Shown: positions 9,390 to 22,422, counted from the first letter of the stretch. The stretch is 64,000 nucleotides of DNA from Basidiobolus meristosporus CBS 931.73 (GCA_002104905.1 MCFE01000049.1:1-64000), one strand, 5' to 3'. The notes: generated from the letters alone by a model not told the origin. Translations and numbers: made by a program.

Positions 9390-10975
9390 GAAACAACTCA
9401 TCTGTATCCAATTGCTTTTTGATTGCTTGGTAATTTGACTAAGTTGCAAGTTTGATTTTCTATCAGAGCCTGATATTCCTCAGTCATTGCAGATCTCCAA
9501 GACTTTGTCTGAGGGCTATTTAGTTCCTCTTTTGCAGTCTGGGGCTCATCAATATGGACTTATTGCTAAAGTACCTTAGGTTATTTCTTGTCCAGTGGAT
9601 CTCCAGGCACTTGATACTGGAATGATAACTTCTGGGATACTCCTGGGCACTGATTCAGGCTGAATTGTGGTTGTAGAGTCCTCTGGAGTGAGAAAATTTT
9701 CATTGATTTGCTCTGATTCAATCCCAGCTATAGATGGACCTGAGATCAAATTTTGTCATCACCCAATGGCATTTTGTGTGAAATTTTGAATTTCCATCTA
9801 ACAACACATCCCTGGACTTAGTTAGCTTCATTGCTTTGGTATTGTAGAGTCTGTATGCTCTACTCTCATTGCAGTAGCCTAAAAATATGCATTTTACACT
9901 TTTTGGCTCAAATTTTGAATGGTTTCTGGGCAGTTTCTTAGCATATGCTGTACACCCAAATACTCTTAGATGTTCTGCACTTGGTCTGTATCTATACCAT
10001 GCTTCAAATGGAGTAGTATCACAAAGTATTCAGTTATAAACCTATTTTTAAGGTATACAGTTGTGGCAACTGATTCTGCCCAAATATCATGGGATAATTT
10101 TGATCATGGATAATAGATCTTGCAGTATCAGTTATTGATCTGTGTGCACATCCTGCTACTCCATTTTGCAGTGGGGAGTATGGTACAGTAGTCTCTTGCT
10201 TTATCCCATGAATTTTGCAAAAGTGGATGAAGAGTTTTGAGGTATATGCTCCACCTTTATCACAGTGTGTTTTCTTGATTTTTTCACCAGTTTCTCAATC
10301 CACCATGGCTTTAAACTCCCTGAACTTAGACAGAGCTTCTTCCTTTCTCTCCATGAAGTAGACCCACATGTATCTTGTATAATTATCAATAAAAGTGATC
10401 AAATGATTCATCCCACCTAAGGATCAATTTTGCTTGGGTCCACACAGATCTGAGCAAATTAGATCTTAGTTTTGATTTACCCAGAGCTCTTGAACAGCTG
10501 TCTGGATTGTTTCCCATATATGCAGTCTTCACAGTGCTCCAAACTAGCTGGGGATCAATTTTTACACCGGAAATTAGCTGATCTTTTATCATTTTGCGCA
10601 AAAAATCCAAGTTGATGTGTCCAACTCACCTGTGCCAAAGCATGGGTATTTCTTCATTTAGGCTACTTATATTGGGTTCCAGATATGATGGAATATAAGT
10701 TGACTTGTATAGATTCTGATCTCTGATACCCAAAGCAATATGAGCACCATTTTTAGTGATCAATGCTACATTCAAAACTGTCAAAGCTGAAACTGAGTCC
10801 TTCTGCTATGGCCTTGCTTACAGATAGTAGCTATTTCTGGTACATAGAGTACTTCTTTAAAAGTCAGTGTATGGCTTCCTCTATTACCTCTAAGGTTTAC
10901 TTGGCTAGCTCCTTCTCCCACTGCATCAAGTGTTCCATTGTCACCCAAAAAATGCACAAAGATATTAGACATTAT
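9390..10975 (-). pseudogene. Ty1/copia protease-integrase relic
   Basis: Read on minus, the region carries, from about 10972 downwards, the end of the protease domain (MSNIFVHF, NGTLDAVGEGASQV, TFKEVLYVPEIA), a GAG-pre-integrase/integrase start (residues around MDFLRKMIKDQLI), and scattered integrase core and C-terminal segments down to about 9390 (HTVIKVEHIPQNSS near 10250). Frames change several times and stops are frequent, so it is dead. Copia integrase inserts the cDNA copy. The catalytic DSGA of the protease is missing because the block starts just after it, at the junction with the plus-strand RNase H end near 10961-10975. Confidence 0.65.
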
Positions 10976-11131
10976 TTCATATGTGAAGCTATAAAGAATA
11001 GCCTGGTTAGCTTACTGTCCCACAGATGAAATGATTGCAGACACATTTACCAAACAATTAGATAGAGACAAGTTTTAATACCTTAGGTATAATTTAGGAC
11101 TAGTCAATATGAGCATTTAGCTGAGTGGGAG
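10961..11131 (+). pseudogene. Copia RNase H C-terminus and polypurine tract
   Basis: Plus-strand codons read KDIRHYFICEAIKNSLVSL and, after a one-base frame change, DEMIADTFTKQLDRDKF, the standard C-terminal end of copia RNase H. The purine run GAGTGGGAG (about 11123-11131) lies right before the LTR at 11132, as expected for the plus-strand primer. Confidence 0.7.
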
Positions 11132-11477
11132 TGTTGTAAAATTTGTAATTCCACCTAAATATTCATCTAACTTAGTCACTTAGATCATTACCTGCATATC
11201 CTAGAGAATACTGACCAAAATTCTTTTTGGGATTTACTTAGAATATTTCACCAAAATATCTAGTACACAGAACATGAAAATTCTCAAAGTTGTCCAAACA
11301 GCTCCAAACTTTGCAAACATATTCTTGGAGCCTTACTAAATCTATTCTGCATACTTTTATGCAAAGACCATGCAAAAGTATCAATATTACTTTTGCATTC
11401 AATAAATCATTAAGTGAAAACCACATAATCTACTTGTTCTCCCAATCACTTCAAGTATCTCCAAGACTCTTACAACA
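11132..11477 (+). repeat. Copia 3' LTR
   Basis: It starts TGTTGTAAAATTTGTAATTC and ends CAAGACTCTTACAACA, 346 bp, with a polypurine tract before it. It is the right end of the plus-oriented composite element whose 5' LTR is at 7304. It is also the last clear retroelement sequence before the gene-bearing part of the window. Confidence 0.75.
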
Positions 11478-14380
11478 GTAATTACCATATGAAAGTTGAT
11501 CATTTGTGACAGCTAATAATAGATTTTGAGAAGTGATAAAGTAAACCATTACTGGGATTAGTCATGTTTGGGTATCAAATTTAATTAGTAATTGCCAAGA
11601 GACTGAATTAATTGAAATCAGTTTGGGTGTTGATAGGTGCATAAGATAACAAAAATTGCATCAACAATCAGCTGATGTCTTGGCAACTGCTAAGTGGTTG
11701 GATGGATCTCAGATGGCTAATCACTTGGAAAGGCTTAGCAGATTAGTTGAGGACATAATGGCCACATGAAAATTGATCAGGTGTGACAGCCAAAAATAGA
11801 TTCCAAGAGTGATAGAATAAGCTATAACTGCAATTAGTTATGCTTGGGCTAGGGAAAATCAGTTAGGGTACTAGATTTTCTAACAAAGTAAAATTGGCTA
11901 AGCTTTAAATGTTGATGCACAACACTGTTGACTTGACCATATGTACTCCATTTTGAATTTTGGAGTGTATTAATGTTCTATGCATATAGTAAACATACTT
12001 CTTCCTCTTGTAGAGCCCAATTGAATTCAATTGTTGACAAGCTGGCCAGATAGCTGTCAATAGATACAAAATAAGCTGCAATTAGCATGCACAATTAAGT
12101 AATTGAGCAATAGTATTGCAGCTAATTTAGCTATACTAATTGGCCCACTGATTTCGGATATCGCCATACATCTGAGTATTGTACCAGGAAAGTACAAGAT
12201 AAACCTGGCCTGTAAGTCGCCGTTTTCTATTCACCAATCAGCCAAGTAACATGCGCCAATAATTTGGCACTAAACCACAAGATATTACAGAAATGTAGAT
12301 TCCGGCTTAATCTCTATAACATAATGATCTAATTACCTATTGCCATATATAATTACAAATAGCAAGTGAGGCCATTCTCACTAGAAGACATGCAATTGGG
12401 ATGTATATCCAATATTATTTCCAATTGTGTGGACATAGGTGTAGGTCGCTTTATTTATAAGTGTATTCGTACATATATTAAGCTACATTTTAACTGAATC
12501 TGACAATGGTATTGTATATTAGCAAAAACCACTAAACACCAATGAGGTGGCACATTCTAGTGACTCTCACTCCCCTTAACCGAAATGAGTCGTGATCTTC
12601 CAGTCATGGGGTGTTACGGGAGCTTGTGTAACAGATGAGGTTACCTAAAATAGTGAATTAGGTAACTGTACCCCCAAATAAGGGACTGAATAAAGGTAAC
12701 GTATGGCTCTTTTTGTTCAATTTACCTATTTGGACATATGGAGAACACAAGTGGCCCGTATCTCAAGTTTGGTTCGCTGGGTTGATGTGGTATTCCCTGA
12801 TAAAGTTTGAAGATTATCAGTTTCACCGACACATATGTTTTTGTCATGGAGACTAGCGAAGCACATTCATTTATGGTACTTGCACCACCTATATCCTCTA
12901 TTCGCGTTGTGTCTTTCATTGGAATAGCACTCTTCAAGTTTACTCGCTTTATCACTACGAAAAGTAAGCTGGCCATATCGATAGGCTCGGTCTAAAACGT
13001 TGATGCAATGGATCCTTGGAGTAGGAGTTGCCGACTGGTTAGCTGGACAGGTGCATCGTCATAAAATCGGGAATCTACCCTTCAATTGGCTTTGGTCTCG
13101 CGTATTATCTGGTTTTAGGAGCCTAACACTGGTTTGTAAATACAGCCGCCCTACAGTTACATGGCTCCAGCCTGAACTCTACCTCCTGTCGAGTCCAACT
13201 ATACACTTTACGTACATGCCAAGGAACATCATCAGCAGAAGTACGAGCTCAAGTCGAATATGCTTAATACTGGGGTATCCCTACCAAAGATTCAATACAG
13301 CCCTAGGCGACTATTTTGGTGCAGGCTCCAGCCATTTCCAGCTCACTTTGCCCATCGCCTTCTGAGTCTGTACCCCTTACCTATGGGTTAATTATTGCTG
13401 TGAAAGGGTGGTGTGACCTGAGTAGAGGGGCCTCTGATCGCGCAGGCATTTGCAGTGTTCATCATGAGGCCCTAACTCAATCTGATTGAGGCTTTGGAAA
13501 TGTTACGACTATCATTGCTCACATCAAGTTCAATTTGTGTTGGTGCCTCAACTATCATAATACACCACCAATATGAATCCGGCAACAGAACAAACCTAAA
13601 TTAATGTGACTGTTGATTGGCAAAAGAAGCCATGCTACATTATTCCGCTATACAATCATCATTGATACTGTGAGACCTATTAAAAGATCGATACTGTTAC
13701 ATCCAATTAGTGGATTAATATTGATCATAGCCTTTTCCTCACAGATCTGAGAATCAATCAAACAAAGGTATTTTCAATCACCTAAATGCACTACAGAACA
13801 AATCCCTTTATTTAATAAGCCTAAAAAGAATTCAGGATCGGGCGAAGCTGTCTCTTCATGTATTTCATTAATAGCATTTAGTGAAAATTCGTAAATCTTT
13901 CCTTCCCTTTCCGCACACTGGATAACTTCTCCTTTATCACCCCCTTCTATAGCTTTTCTTGATTTTGTTAATATATCAAGACTATCTTTTATTTAGTCAT
14001 AGGTATTGTTTGTTAACACTCTACTTTGGGAGCTCATTATTTGTAACTACTGGCACCTCTTTTGGTTTCTGGTCAATACCTTTCAAAATCCCTCTTCACT
14101 TAAGCTTGTTGAGCTTGTGGCATATAATCCCTGGTGCTTAGCGCTCCAAGTAGCCCGAACTACAGTGCCTTATTTCACCTCCTAGTACTAGCTAGAGGCC
14201 ATTTCTACGTCTGAAAGTAGTTTTACAGTAATTGTTACACCACCTCTACTTTCTGCGGATTTGTCCGTTCAGGAACTTTGATACACCTCACGTGAATCCC
14301 ATTTACTTAGAAGGTATTTATGCGTGTTTACCCCTTTTAAGTGGTAAAGCTGAAAAGTATGTCTTGAACAGCAGTCGTAA
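11478..14380. other. No convincing gene
   Basis: AT-rich up to about 12,500, then less so. Short ORFs occur on both strands (for example 13000-13365 plus and 12722-12976 minus), but they overlap, show no family motif and no paired splice signals. I see no LTR copy here. The last part contains the promoter of the kinase starting at 14381. Confidence 0.5.
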
Positions 14381-16206
14381 ATGGGTGCTCTATGTTGTAA
14401 AGAGGAGGAAATTGACTTTTCTAATGAAGGTAATCTCATCAACGATATCCACTCTTATCAATCAAGCTAACTATTGCCTCTATTCCTACTTCAGTGGAGC
14501 TCTATCACTTCAATCTCTTACGCTCTGTTGGAAAAGGAGCTTTTGGAAAAGTAATAGTTGATAACTTATATATTTCCAATTTCCCGCTCTAATATATTAT
14601 TTATTCACATGTATATTAGGTTCGCATAGTACAGCACAAACGCACCAAGCAACTATATGCTTTGAAATATATCAATAAGCATCGTTGTATTCGTATGAGG
14701 GCAGTTGAGAATATCATCCAGGAGAGACGCTTGTTAGAAGAAATTGATTTTCCATTAGTTTGCAATCTACGCTATGCATTCCAAGACGACGAAAATATGT
14801 TTATGGTGCTGGATTTGATGCTTGGTGGAGACTTGAGGTTCCATCTGGACCGTCAAGGGCCTATGCGAGAGGAAGTTGTGCGGTTTTACGTAGCGGAAAT
14901 CGCCCTTGGCCTGCGTTATTTACACTCGAAGCACATTGTGCACAGGTATGAAACTCTTAGGATACTGTTTTGAACTATTTCTTATTCTAATTGGGGTGTT
15001 GATGATAGGGATCTCAAGCCAGACAACATACTATTGGATGAGAAGGGGCACGCGCATCTAACGGACTTTAATATTGCTGTTCAGTACAAAGATAAGGCCC
15101 TTAAATCAGTAGCTGGCTCTTTGGCCTATATGGGTATTTTTGTTGGTGTTGTTTTATATATTGCAAGCAACTACTAATACCAATATTCTTTATCAGCCCC
15201 AGAGGTTTTGAGCAAAAAAGGATATTATGGAACGGTGGACTGGTGGAGTCTTGGAGTTGTTGCCTACGAACTTCTTTTTGGCAAGGTATAACAATGAGCA
15301 GTTGTCAACATTGTAGCCTTCAAGTACTCACCTTACCAATTTTTCTCGATTAGCGCCCTTTTCGCGCCAAGACTAATGATGCGTTAACAGCAGCAATCAT
15401 GAATGAGGACCTCACATTCCCCACTGGAGCTCAAGACGTTGTTACAGAAGATGCTATGGATGCTATTCGTGGGGTAACATAGCCGACACTATCAACAAAG
15501 CCGAAGATATTAATGCCATTATTGTTGCCAAACACTAGCTGTGCGAACGGGATATCCAAAAACGCCTTGGTTGCGGGGATGGTGGATTTGAGCGCATGAA
15601 AGAACACCCATGGTTCAAAGATATCGAGTGGGAGAAGCTTCCTACGAAAGAGGCCAAGCCTCCGTTTGAGCCAGATGTATGTAGCGATAAACCATCAACT
15701 ACTGAATCACTTACTTATTTCATATGCAGTCCAAGCATGCCAACTTTGATGCCACTCATGAATTGGAGGAACTACTCTTGGAAGATAACCCATTGAAAGC
15801 ACGGAAGCGGAAGGATCCATCTAAGCGTACCAAGCCACTTCCGAAAGAGATGCAAGTGATGGAGGAGCGTTTTCTTATGTATGACTACACTCGTCCCAAG
15901 ATCGTGCAGAGGGTACTTAGCCATGAGAGTAGCTACATGGATTTGACAGCACCAGACAAGACTGCATTAGACGCTTTAAAAACAGTGGATACATTTACGA
16001 TGGGAACTCTTTCTCAAATCAGTGGATATACCATCTCCACGGAATTTAGTACCGTCCCTTTACCAAGCGCTGGAATTAGCAATGGAGCAGTCACAAGCAA
16101 TACATATAATACACGTGCATATAACGATGACATGCAATTACTTCCAGTTTCGTCAGCGAGCCAAGACCCGGCCAACAAGCTTTCGGTATCAAACGGTCAA
16201 GCATGA
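14381..16206 (+). CDS. YANK/STK32-type serine/threonine protein kinase
   Basis: Eight exons fit one 459-residue frame: 14381-14429, 14495-14550, 14620-14945, 15009-15133, 15197-15285, 15354-15473, 15539-15676, 15730-16206. The start [10 protein letters not shown] is a likely myristoylation (Gly2) and palmitoylation (Cys5/Cys6) signal, pointing to the membrane. The kinase domain follows: Gly loop GKGAFGKV, Lys in YALKYINK, catalytic HRDLKPDN, LTDFNIA (DFN instead of DFG, typical of STK32 kinases), SLAYMAPE, DVDWW-like TVDWWSLG and an RLGCG C-lobe end. A tail with [15 protein letters not shown] also fits YANK kinases, an AGC subgroup. The substrate is unknown. Identity as a kinase is very firm; the subfamily call rests on the DFN motif and the tail. 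Confidence 0.9.
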
Positions 16207-17351
16207 TGTCTAGTTCTGATAGCGCGTATCTGATTGTCCAACATTTCACTGGTCTTCTGATGGTGCATTTCCATTAGTATCCATATTTTGTTATTATGAC
16301 CCTGCCTTCATTTGAACTGGCGGTAAGTTACTAATTTGTGGTTTCTGGATTTCGGTTATTCATCATGTTGTTTAGACGAATGAAAATCCCTTTGGAGACA
16401 TTGTCGCCTTCTGTAATATCAGAAGCCCGCTAGTTTGTCCATACACTAGCGGTTACGTATCTTCTCTTTACCCATGATTTTTCGGTTATCCCATTCCCAT
16501 ACATCTACTTCAATTTCTAGTTTCATCATATGATATCGATACCTGGTTTTATTCCAGGCAACTTGATACGCTTAACTTTTATGAACGCTGTGATCCGTTT
16601 TTCATCCCGCTCCAGGTTCTCCATTTTAGGTGAAGCGCACACATCTTGCTTTACCTACCTACATGGTCACAGCACATCGCGTTCTCTTAGTTACTTACTC
16701 TAATCCTAAAGTATTACACTTGAAATTCGTTGTACATACTCGTACAGAACCATATATCTCTTCCCTAATGGTCGGTTTTGACATTGTATCAAGCACATCA
16801 GCCGATAAAATCCTCCTGATACTATATGAAATTACATTATCTTTTTTTTACGTTTCGGGTAATAAGCTCACATACCAAGGAGGGTGTTTGACCTCTTCAT
16901 CAGTTGTTGCTATAGTGATTGGATGGCTATTCATTAAATGGCTAATCATTCGATTGAATGATGGCGTTTCTAAGGATTTTGAGCACGGTCAGTGATCTGG
17001 ATTCGATTCTGCCGTAGTACTTGTTGTTGGTGCTGGCACATGGAGTGATACTCGGATTTAACTGATTCATAGAGATCCCAGCCCGTAGTATGTAGCACCT
17101 AACAGTTAGAGATGATAAGGAAAACACCATCCACCATACTGTTGCTACGATCGGCATTCTAAGCCACACTTTGCATGGTCCACATGAAACGTAGACCTGT
17201 CACGTGGTTTCCGGTTTGTCAACAGATTCCTTACAAATTGTTTAGCTAATCTATATTTACATTCGCTCCTTGATGCAAGACAAGGCCTTCAAGTGAATAC
17301 ATAGAACAAGAGTTGCTTTTCAATAGTTCCATATAGATCACACCCCAAAAT
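16207..17351. other. Intergenic, nothing recognised
   Basis: Mixed-composition spacer between the kinase stop and VTC1. A 120-codon open frame at 16630-16995 starts with a non-ATG codon, has no recognisable domain and overlaps a minus-strand ORF, so I do not call it a gene. The last ~200 bases should hold the VTC1 promoter. Confidence 0.5.
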
Positions 17352-17857
17352 ATGTCTACGACAGAGCAGTTGGCCCCAGAAGCACCTGCGGAAACGTCTT
17401 TCCAACGCTTGATGAACACGATCTCACAACTCTCTTTCAACCCTAGGGTAGAAAGCAGAGAAGCCGAGTCTCAAGAGAAGCTGGAGATCAAAGCTTACTT
17501 CGCCAATGAGCGGACATTTCTCTCTTGGATGCAATTATGCACTTTGTTGGGTGGTGTGGCCTTGAGTTTATTGAATTTTGGTGGGATTGGAAGCCAGGTG
17601 TCTGCTGTAGTGTTGACCGTCATAACTTTCTGCATTATCTTCTATGCTTTCTATTTGTATCGTTGGCGAGCGGGTAAAATCTATCGTAAAGAACACGGAA
17701 CATTCGGTAAGGGTCTATGTTCTTCTGGTACTTTGAGCGCTTTGCTAACTTCGATTAACATCCAGATGAGCCTAACGGACCTGTGGTCTTAGCTATTACG
17801 CTGTTCATCACTTTCTTGCTCAACTTCGTCTTCACCTTTATATTTGATAAGAGCTGA
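17352..17857 (+). CDS. VTC1: Vacuolar transporter chaperone subunit Vtc1
   Basis: Two exons (17352-17706 and 17766-17857) encode 148 residues. The N-terminal ~45 residues are polar. They are followed by the DUF202 signature (KAYFANERTFLSWMQ) and three hydrophobic helices: one around LCTLLGGVALSLLNFG, one around AVVLTVITFCIIFYAFYLY, and one in the second exon (LAITLFITFLLNFVFTFIF). Vtc1 is the small membrane subunit of the VTC complex, which makes polyphosphate and delivers it into the vacuole. The length is close to the yeast protein's. The intron is phase 1 with a GTAAGG donor. No SPX domain is present, as expected for Vtc1. Confidence 0.92.
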
Positions 17858-18559
17858 GGTCGATATACTCGTGTATGGAATACAGCAGTATTGTGACTGC
17901 CACGGAAGTCTTGTCTATACCAATGGACTCGAAACGAAATTATTTATAAGCCAATATAATATATATAAGCATGTATACCCATCAGCACAAAATCCAAACT
18001 AACATTCCAGCTATGTAAAAACCCTTATGTTTTGCGAATAAACCACCTTTCAAACTTCCAAATTGCAACTCGCGTGCCCCATGGACGATCATTGCATAGG
18101 GTGCTTTGACATTTGGATAGCCATGGATGTCAAGGCATGGTGGTGATACGAGAGGCATATTTTAGGAAAAATTTTATTAAATTATAACCCAAAATTACTG
18201 AAGCAGTGCTATATCAGATAAGTCGAAGTCAAATGAAGGGGGAAGGTATAATCCAGAGACAAGATGAGCGACAGAGCGTGATCAACTTGTGTAGCGAGTG
18301 AGAATAATACAGAGAAACAATATAACTAGGAGCTAAAGTCCTCCTTGAGGTAAGCAAGGGGGTTGGTGCAAATGTAGGGAACTTTGAAGAAACGGTGCAT
18401 TTTTGAGAAGGGCGAATTGAATGAAGATTGGTTGGGCTAGGCGGCAAACAAGCTGACTACCTTGCGAAATTCCCGAGGGTTTCGTTTATAAAGAATCTGG
18501 CCGCAGTTCAAACATCCTAGGTAGCCCCTGTACTTCCTAATACACGAGTCATTGTCATA
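17858..18559. other. Convergent intergenic spacer
   Basis: This is the 3' spacer between VTC1 (plus) and the ABC transporter (minus), so it should hold both polyadenylation regions. It is AT-rich near 17,940-18,000 and 18,170-18,200. No gene is visible. Confidence 0.5.
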
Positions 18560-21500
18560 CTAGCGTTTCTCCTTCACGAACATCTGAAGGCAAACAAAGG
18601 ATAAGATAATAAAAATGCAGAACATCGAAGACAGCTTGATCACATCTGGCCAGAAGTTGGCTGCGTTAAATCCGAAGGTCGACAAGATCGTCGCGCCGGG
18701 AATGTCGATTTGTAAGCCGTACTTCTTCTCCGTCAATTGAAGATACTTCATTTCATTGACGAGCATAGCCTCCAGCGCGTAATTGAAGAACGATAAATCC
18801 TTCAACCACGTTAGATACGAAGGGATGGAGTCCTTGTTGAGAAGCAAGCCGCCGAACAGCATGCTGAAAAGCATCACAAGGCTGCTCAACAGATTGGCCA
18901 CTGACACTTCTTTGAACAGAATTCCTAGGAATAAGGAAATACTGGCGGCAGTCAGGTTGAACATTACAAGGACGAGCAAGAACTTCAAGAAATGCTCCAT
19001 GCCGGGTGCCAGACCAACCATGTTATAGATGATCACTCCCAAAAGGATCGGAGGAACAACTCGCAACGGGACAATATCAAACATCACCTTCGAGGCAAAG
19101 TACGTAATAGGAGCATAATAGCCATTGGCGCGCTCGCGAACGAACAGTATCCTCTCGCTTGCAAATACTTGAAGTGATGTGAGGCATCCGAATCCGAACA
19201 ATGCGCAAACGAAGAAGAAGACGCCCATGCGGTTCTGGAATCCTGCGATATCGTTGGTGACCTGGTAGAATAGGAGACCGCATAGCACGGCCAAGAAAAC
19301 GCTGATCACATAATGAGTCAACATCAGGTAGGGATTCCGGTATAGGTTCTTGAATGTGCGATCTGACAATATTCTATACTGGGTATACCATGAGGAGCGA
19401 CGATAGGTTCCAATGATGGGCAGATTGGCGTTATCGGTCTGGCTTGCGCTCACAATCCGCTCAATTTCATCTACAATGTTACGCGCCATATTGCAGCGTT
19501 TGTACTCTCTAACAAGCATGAGCAAGTGGCTAGACATTCCATCGATCGTCTCAGAATCCCTAGTAGAGGGAGTTGGGTTTCCATTGTTTCCAGCCCATGG
19601 GCTTACTTCCGTCTGCCAGGGGTTGCTGGCCTCGGGTGGAGCGGCGACAGGGTGCAGGTCGTCAAATGGGTTGGCTGTAGAGGTACGGCGCGGAGAATAT
19701 AGGGAGTCCTCTTGCATAACACGAATGGAACGTCTACGGTCACGCGACGTCTCAGGCTCTGCCACGCTGTTGGAGGTGGTCAACCCAGGGATAAGCTCCT
19801 CGTCATCTTCGAAATCTTCCTCGGGGGGCTTGACGGCATGTTTACTCAGGTCAACCACAAAATCAGCAATGTTGAATCCGAGGGGGCATGGATGTCCAAT
19901 GCTATCGAAATGGGCACGAACTTTGGAGGCCAAGCCCGAATAAATCATCCACCCATCAGCCAAGAGAACCAGTTGATCGAACAAAGCGAAAATGTTGCTG
20001 CGGGGCTGATGGATGGTGAAAATCACCGTTCTATTGTAGTTCCGCGCCAGCGTAACCAAACATTCAATGACGTTATAAGCGTTATAGGCATCCAAACCCG
20101 AGGTTGGCTCATCAAGAAAGAGAATGGATGGAGAAGTTACCAGCTCACAAGCGATGGATACGCGACGTTTCTCGCCACCGGAAATACCACGCGCGCCAGA
20201 GTCCCCAATCAAGCTATCCTTGATCCCCAAAATACCCAGTTCAGACATAGTTTCATAAACACGATGCTTCTTGGCCTCCAAAGACATGTTGCGTGGAAGA
20301 CGTAGCAAAGCGGAATAGAGGATCGTTTCGTAGACCGTGAGCGTAGACATCAAGGTGTCTTCCTGGTCGACATAGCCAACAACCCGCTTGAATTGAGAAT
20401 CACTAACCACTCTCCCATTAACATATATATCACCAGTAACCAAGCCCGATTTGTTTTTGCGGGCAAGGATATCCAAGAATGTGGTTTTTCCGGCACCTGT
20501 GCGAAGTGCAATCAAGTTAGTTGTCGGGTGTAAATGGTGTATGGTTGAGCTGCAAATTACCAGAGGCGCCCATGATGGCCATTACTTGTCCAGGCTTCAC
20601 GATACCATGCACATTGTTTAGAACTTGTTTCTTCCCAACCAAATAGTTAACGCCTCTGAACATGAGGGTGGCAGGAGTATGGTTGTCCATCAGTTTGCCG
20701 GCCTCATCGTCAGGATTATACGAGTCAAGAGGCAGATAATCACTAGGGTTTTCTTTGTTCTTGCGAGCAAGGTACACGGCGCCTACCAAAGAAATCAGGA
20801 TCAAGCAAAGAGGTGGAGCACAAAAATGGCCAACATACCTACGCCAATTCCGATTACGAAAAGCAGAACGGATACAATGGAGACGATCATGAGAGGGGTG
20901 TTTTTGGGCTTTTCAGGTCTCTACATCGGCACCGCGGTTAGTCATGTAACAAACAAATAGGAGTGAAAACGGGCAACATACAACGTAACCAGGAACTTGG
21001 GTGTAATGCAAGCACTCGCCAGAGTGGCAATCCAAGGTGATGTATGAGTCGCCGAAAACAGACAAGATTAAATCGTTCATGGCCGGTTCTATACATGATA
21101 ACTAAGAATCAACGGTCACTGGGCACATGTATCATGGATAGTTACCCTCAAATCTACACCCGTCTTTGGTGTTGCACTTGAAAGATGCAGGTCCTTCAAT
21201 ATCTTCCTCCAAAAACTCCGAAATATCTAGACATATGAGGATCCAAAGCTGGTTAGCAATGAGTGCGAGCGCCATTACCCATTCCACACATACCAATCGA
21301 GCCTTCTTGTCCACATAGGATCTGACCGGGCATACACTTGCAGCGAATATTCGGGCAAGTGTAGTATGTAGCATTCCCATCATAGCTATGATCTAAATGC
21401 GAGGGGGGTTAACCATCAAGTTATTAATCGAAGACTGCTCAAGATTGGAACATTACCTTCACGGAATTTGCAATGATCGAGAGTACAATAAAAGGATTCA

Positions 21501-22422
21501 ATCTGATCAATCCAAACTAGTTTACACCAGTGTTGTTAGAGTGAGACAATGCGCCATTTTGTGAGTATATCTTACATTGGAATCCACAGGTTTTCTCGTT
21601 AGCATTGCAATTGAAGGTGACTTGGGGAGGCTGGTTCGGTAACATGTCGATAATCTTTTTATCTGTATACGATACTACAATTAGTTGCTGCATTGTTTGG
21701 ACGACAAGAAACACACTTACTGGTCACATCGCAAACTTGGTAATTATTAAATACAACTAATCCACCCTTATAGCAGGTTCCGTTTTGTCCAGTCGGCACA
21801 AGAGAATTACAAGCCTGGTCGGTTTCGCATACTGCCAGAGTATTAGCTACTGCGTGAAAACGGCCTGAGCTATAGTCACGGAGTACGTACCATTACAATT
21901 GATGCCACCCCAACCATCAGAACATTGACATTCTTTTCCTTGCCTTACTTTTCGATCTTGCCCATCAGCCAAGGAGTTACATACTAAGGAGATGGTGCTT
22001 AAAAATGTGTCCTTTTTACCGCCACACCAAATTCAATATATACCTGGCTTAGAGCAATCATCGCCTCCAAAACCTTCTGGGCAATTACAACGGCCATTGT
22101 ATTCATTACAATCGGCAAACTGGGTACAGGTGTCCGAAGGAAGCAGACAATTGAAGCAAGGAGGACACTGGTCTTCGGCTGTCTGGAAGGGGCTTCGCTT
22201 TTGAAGCGTGGAGTAAAACTGTTTGCGAAGGAGTTGAGATGGCTGTACCGCAATCGGGGAAGCATCTTTGAGTATACGCTCAGCATCTTCTTGCGGAATG
22301 TCGCGAGAGAGGTGTAGCGGCTGCGGAAATAAGGTGCCTTCATCTGCAAGTTGAGGCTTTCGAGCAGTCACGCCGAAATGTAACTGCGTTCCTAGCAACA
22401 GCAATGAAGCAAAACGCAACAT
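18560..22422 (-). CDS. ADP1: ADP1-like ABCG-family transporter with EGF-like ectodomain
   Basis: The gene reads from 22422 down to 18560 over about ten exons; the last (18560-20496) is the longest and the first is 22044-22422. A signal peptide ([14 protein letters not shown]) leads a lumenal region with Cys-rich EGF-like modules ([24 protein letters not shown]), then a transmembrane helix ([14 protein letters not shown]). The nucleotide-binding domain has Walker A GASGAGKTT (split by an intron at about 20497-20560), signature ISGGEKRR, Walker [13 protein letters not shown] and H-loop TIHQPR. An ABC2 membrane domain of about six helices ends the protein near EKR. The order N-TMD/EGF-NBD-TMD matches yeast Adp1, a half transporter of unknown substrate. 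Middle exon borders are approximate. Confidence 0.88.

Noticed and set aside
12722-12976. 84-codon minus ORF overlapping a plus ORF
   Set aside because: It has an ATG but no family match, no neighbours and no paralogue; one antiparallel frame is an artefact of the other and I cannot tell which, if either, is real.
13000-13365. 121-codon plus ORF in the kinase upstream region
   Set aside because: No motif or splice context, and composition is like neighbouring non-coding sequence.
19413-20305. 176- and 197-codon plus-strand ORFs opposite the ABC transporter
   Set aside because: They lie antisense to strongly conserved nucleotide-binding-domain codons and show no family features.
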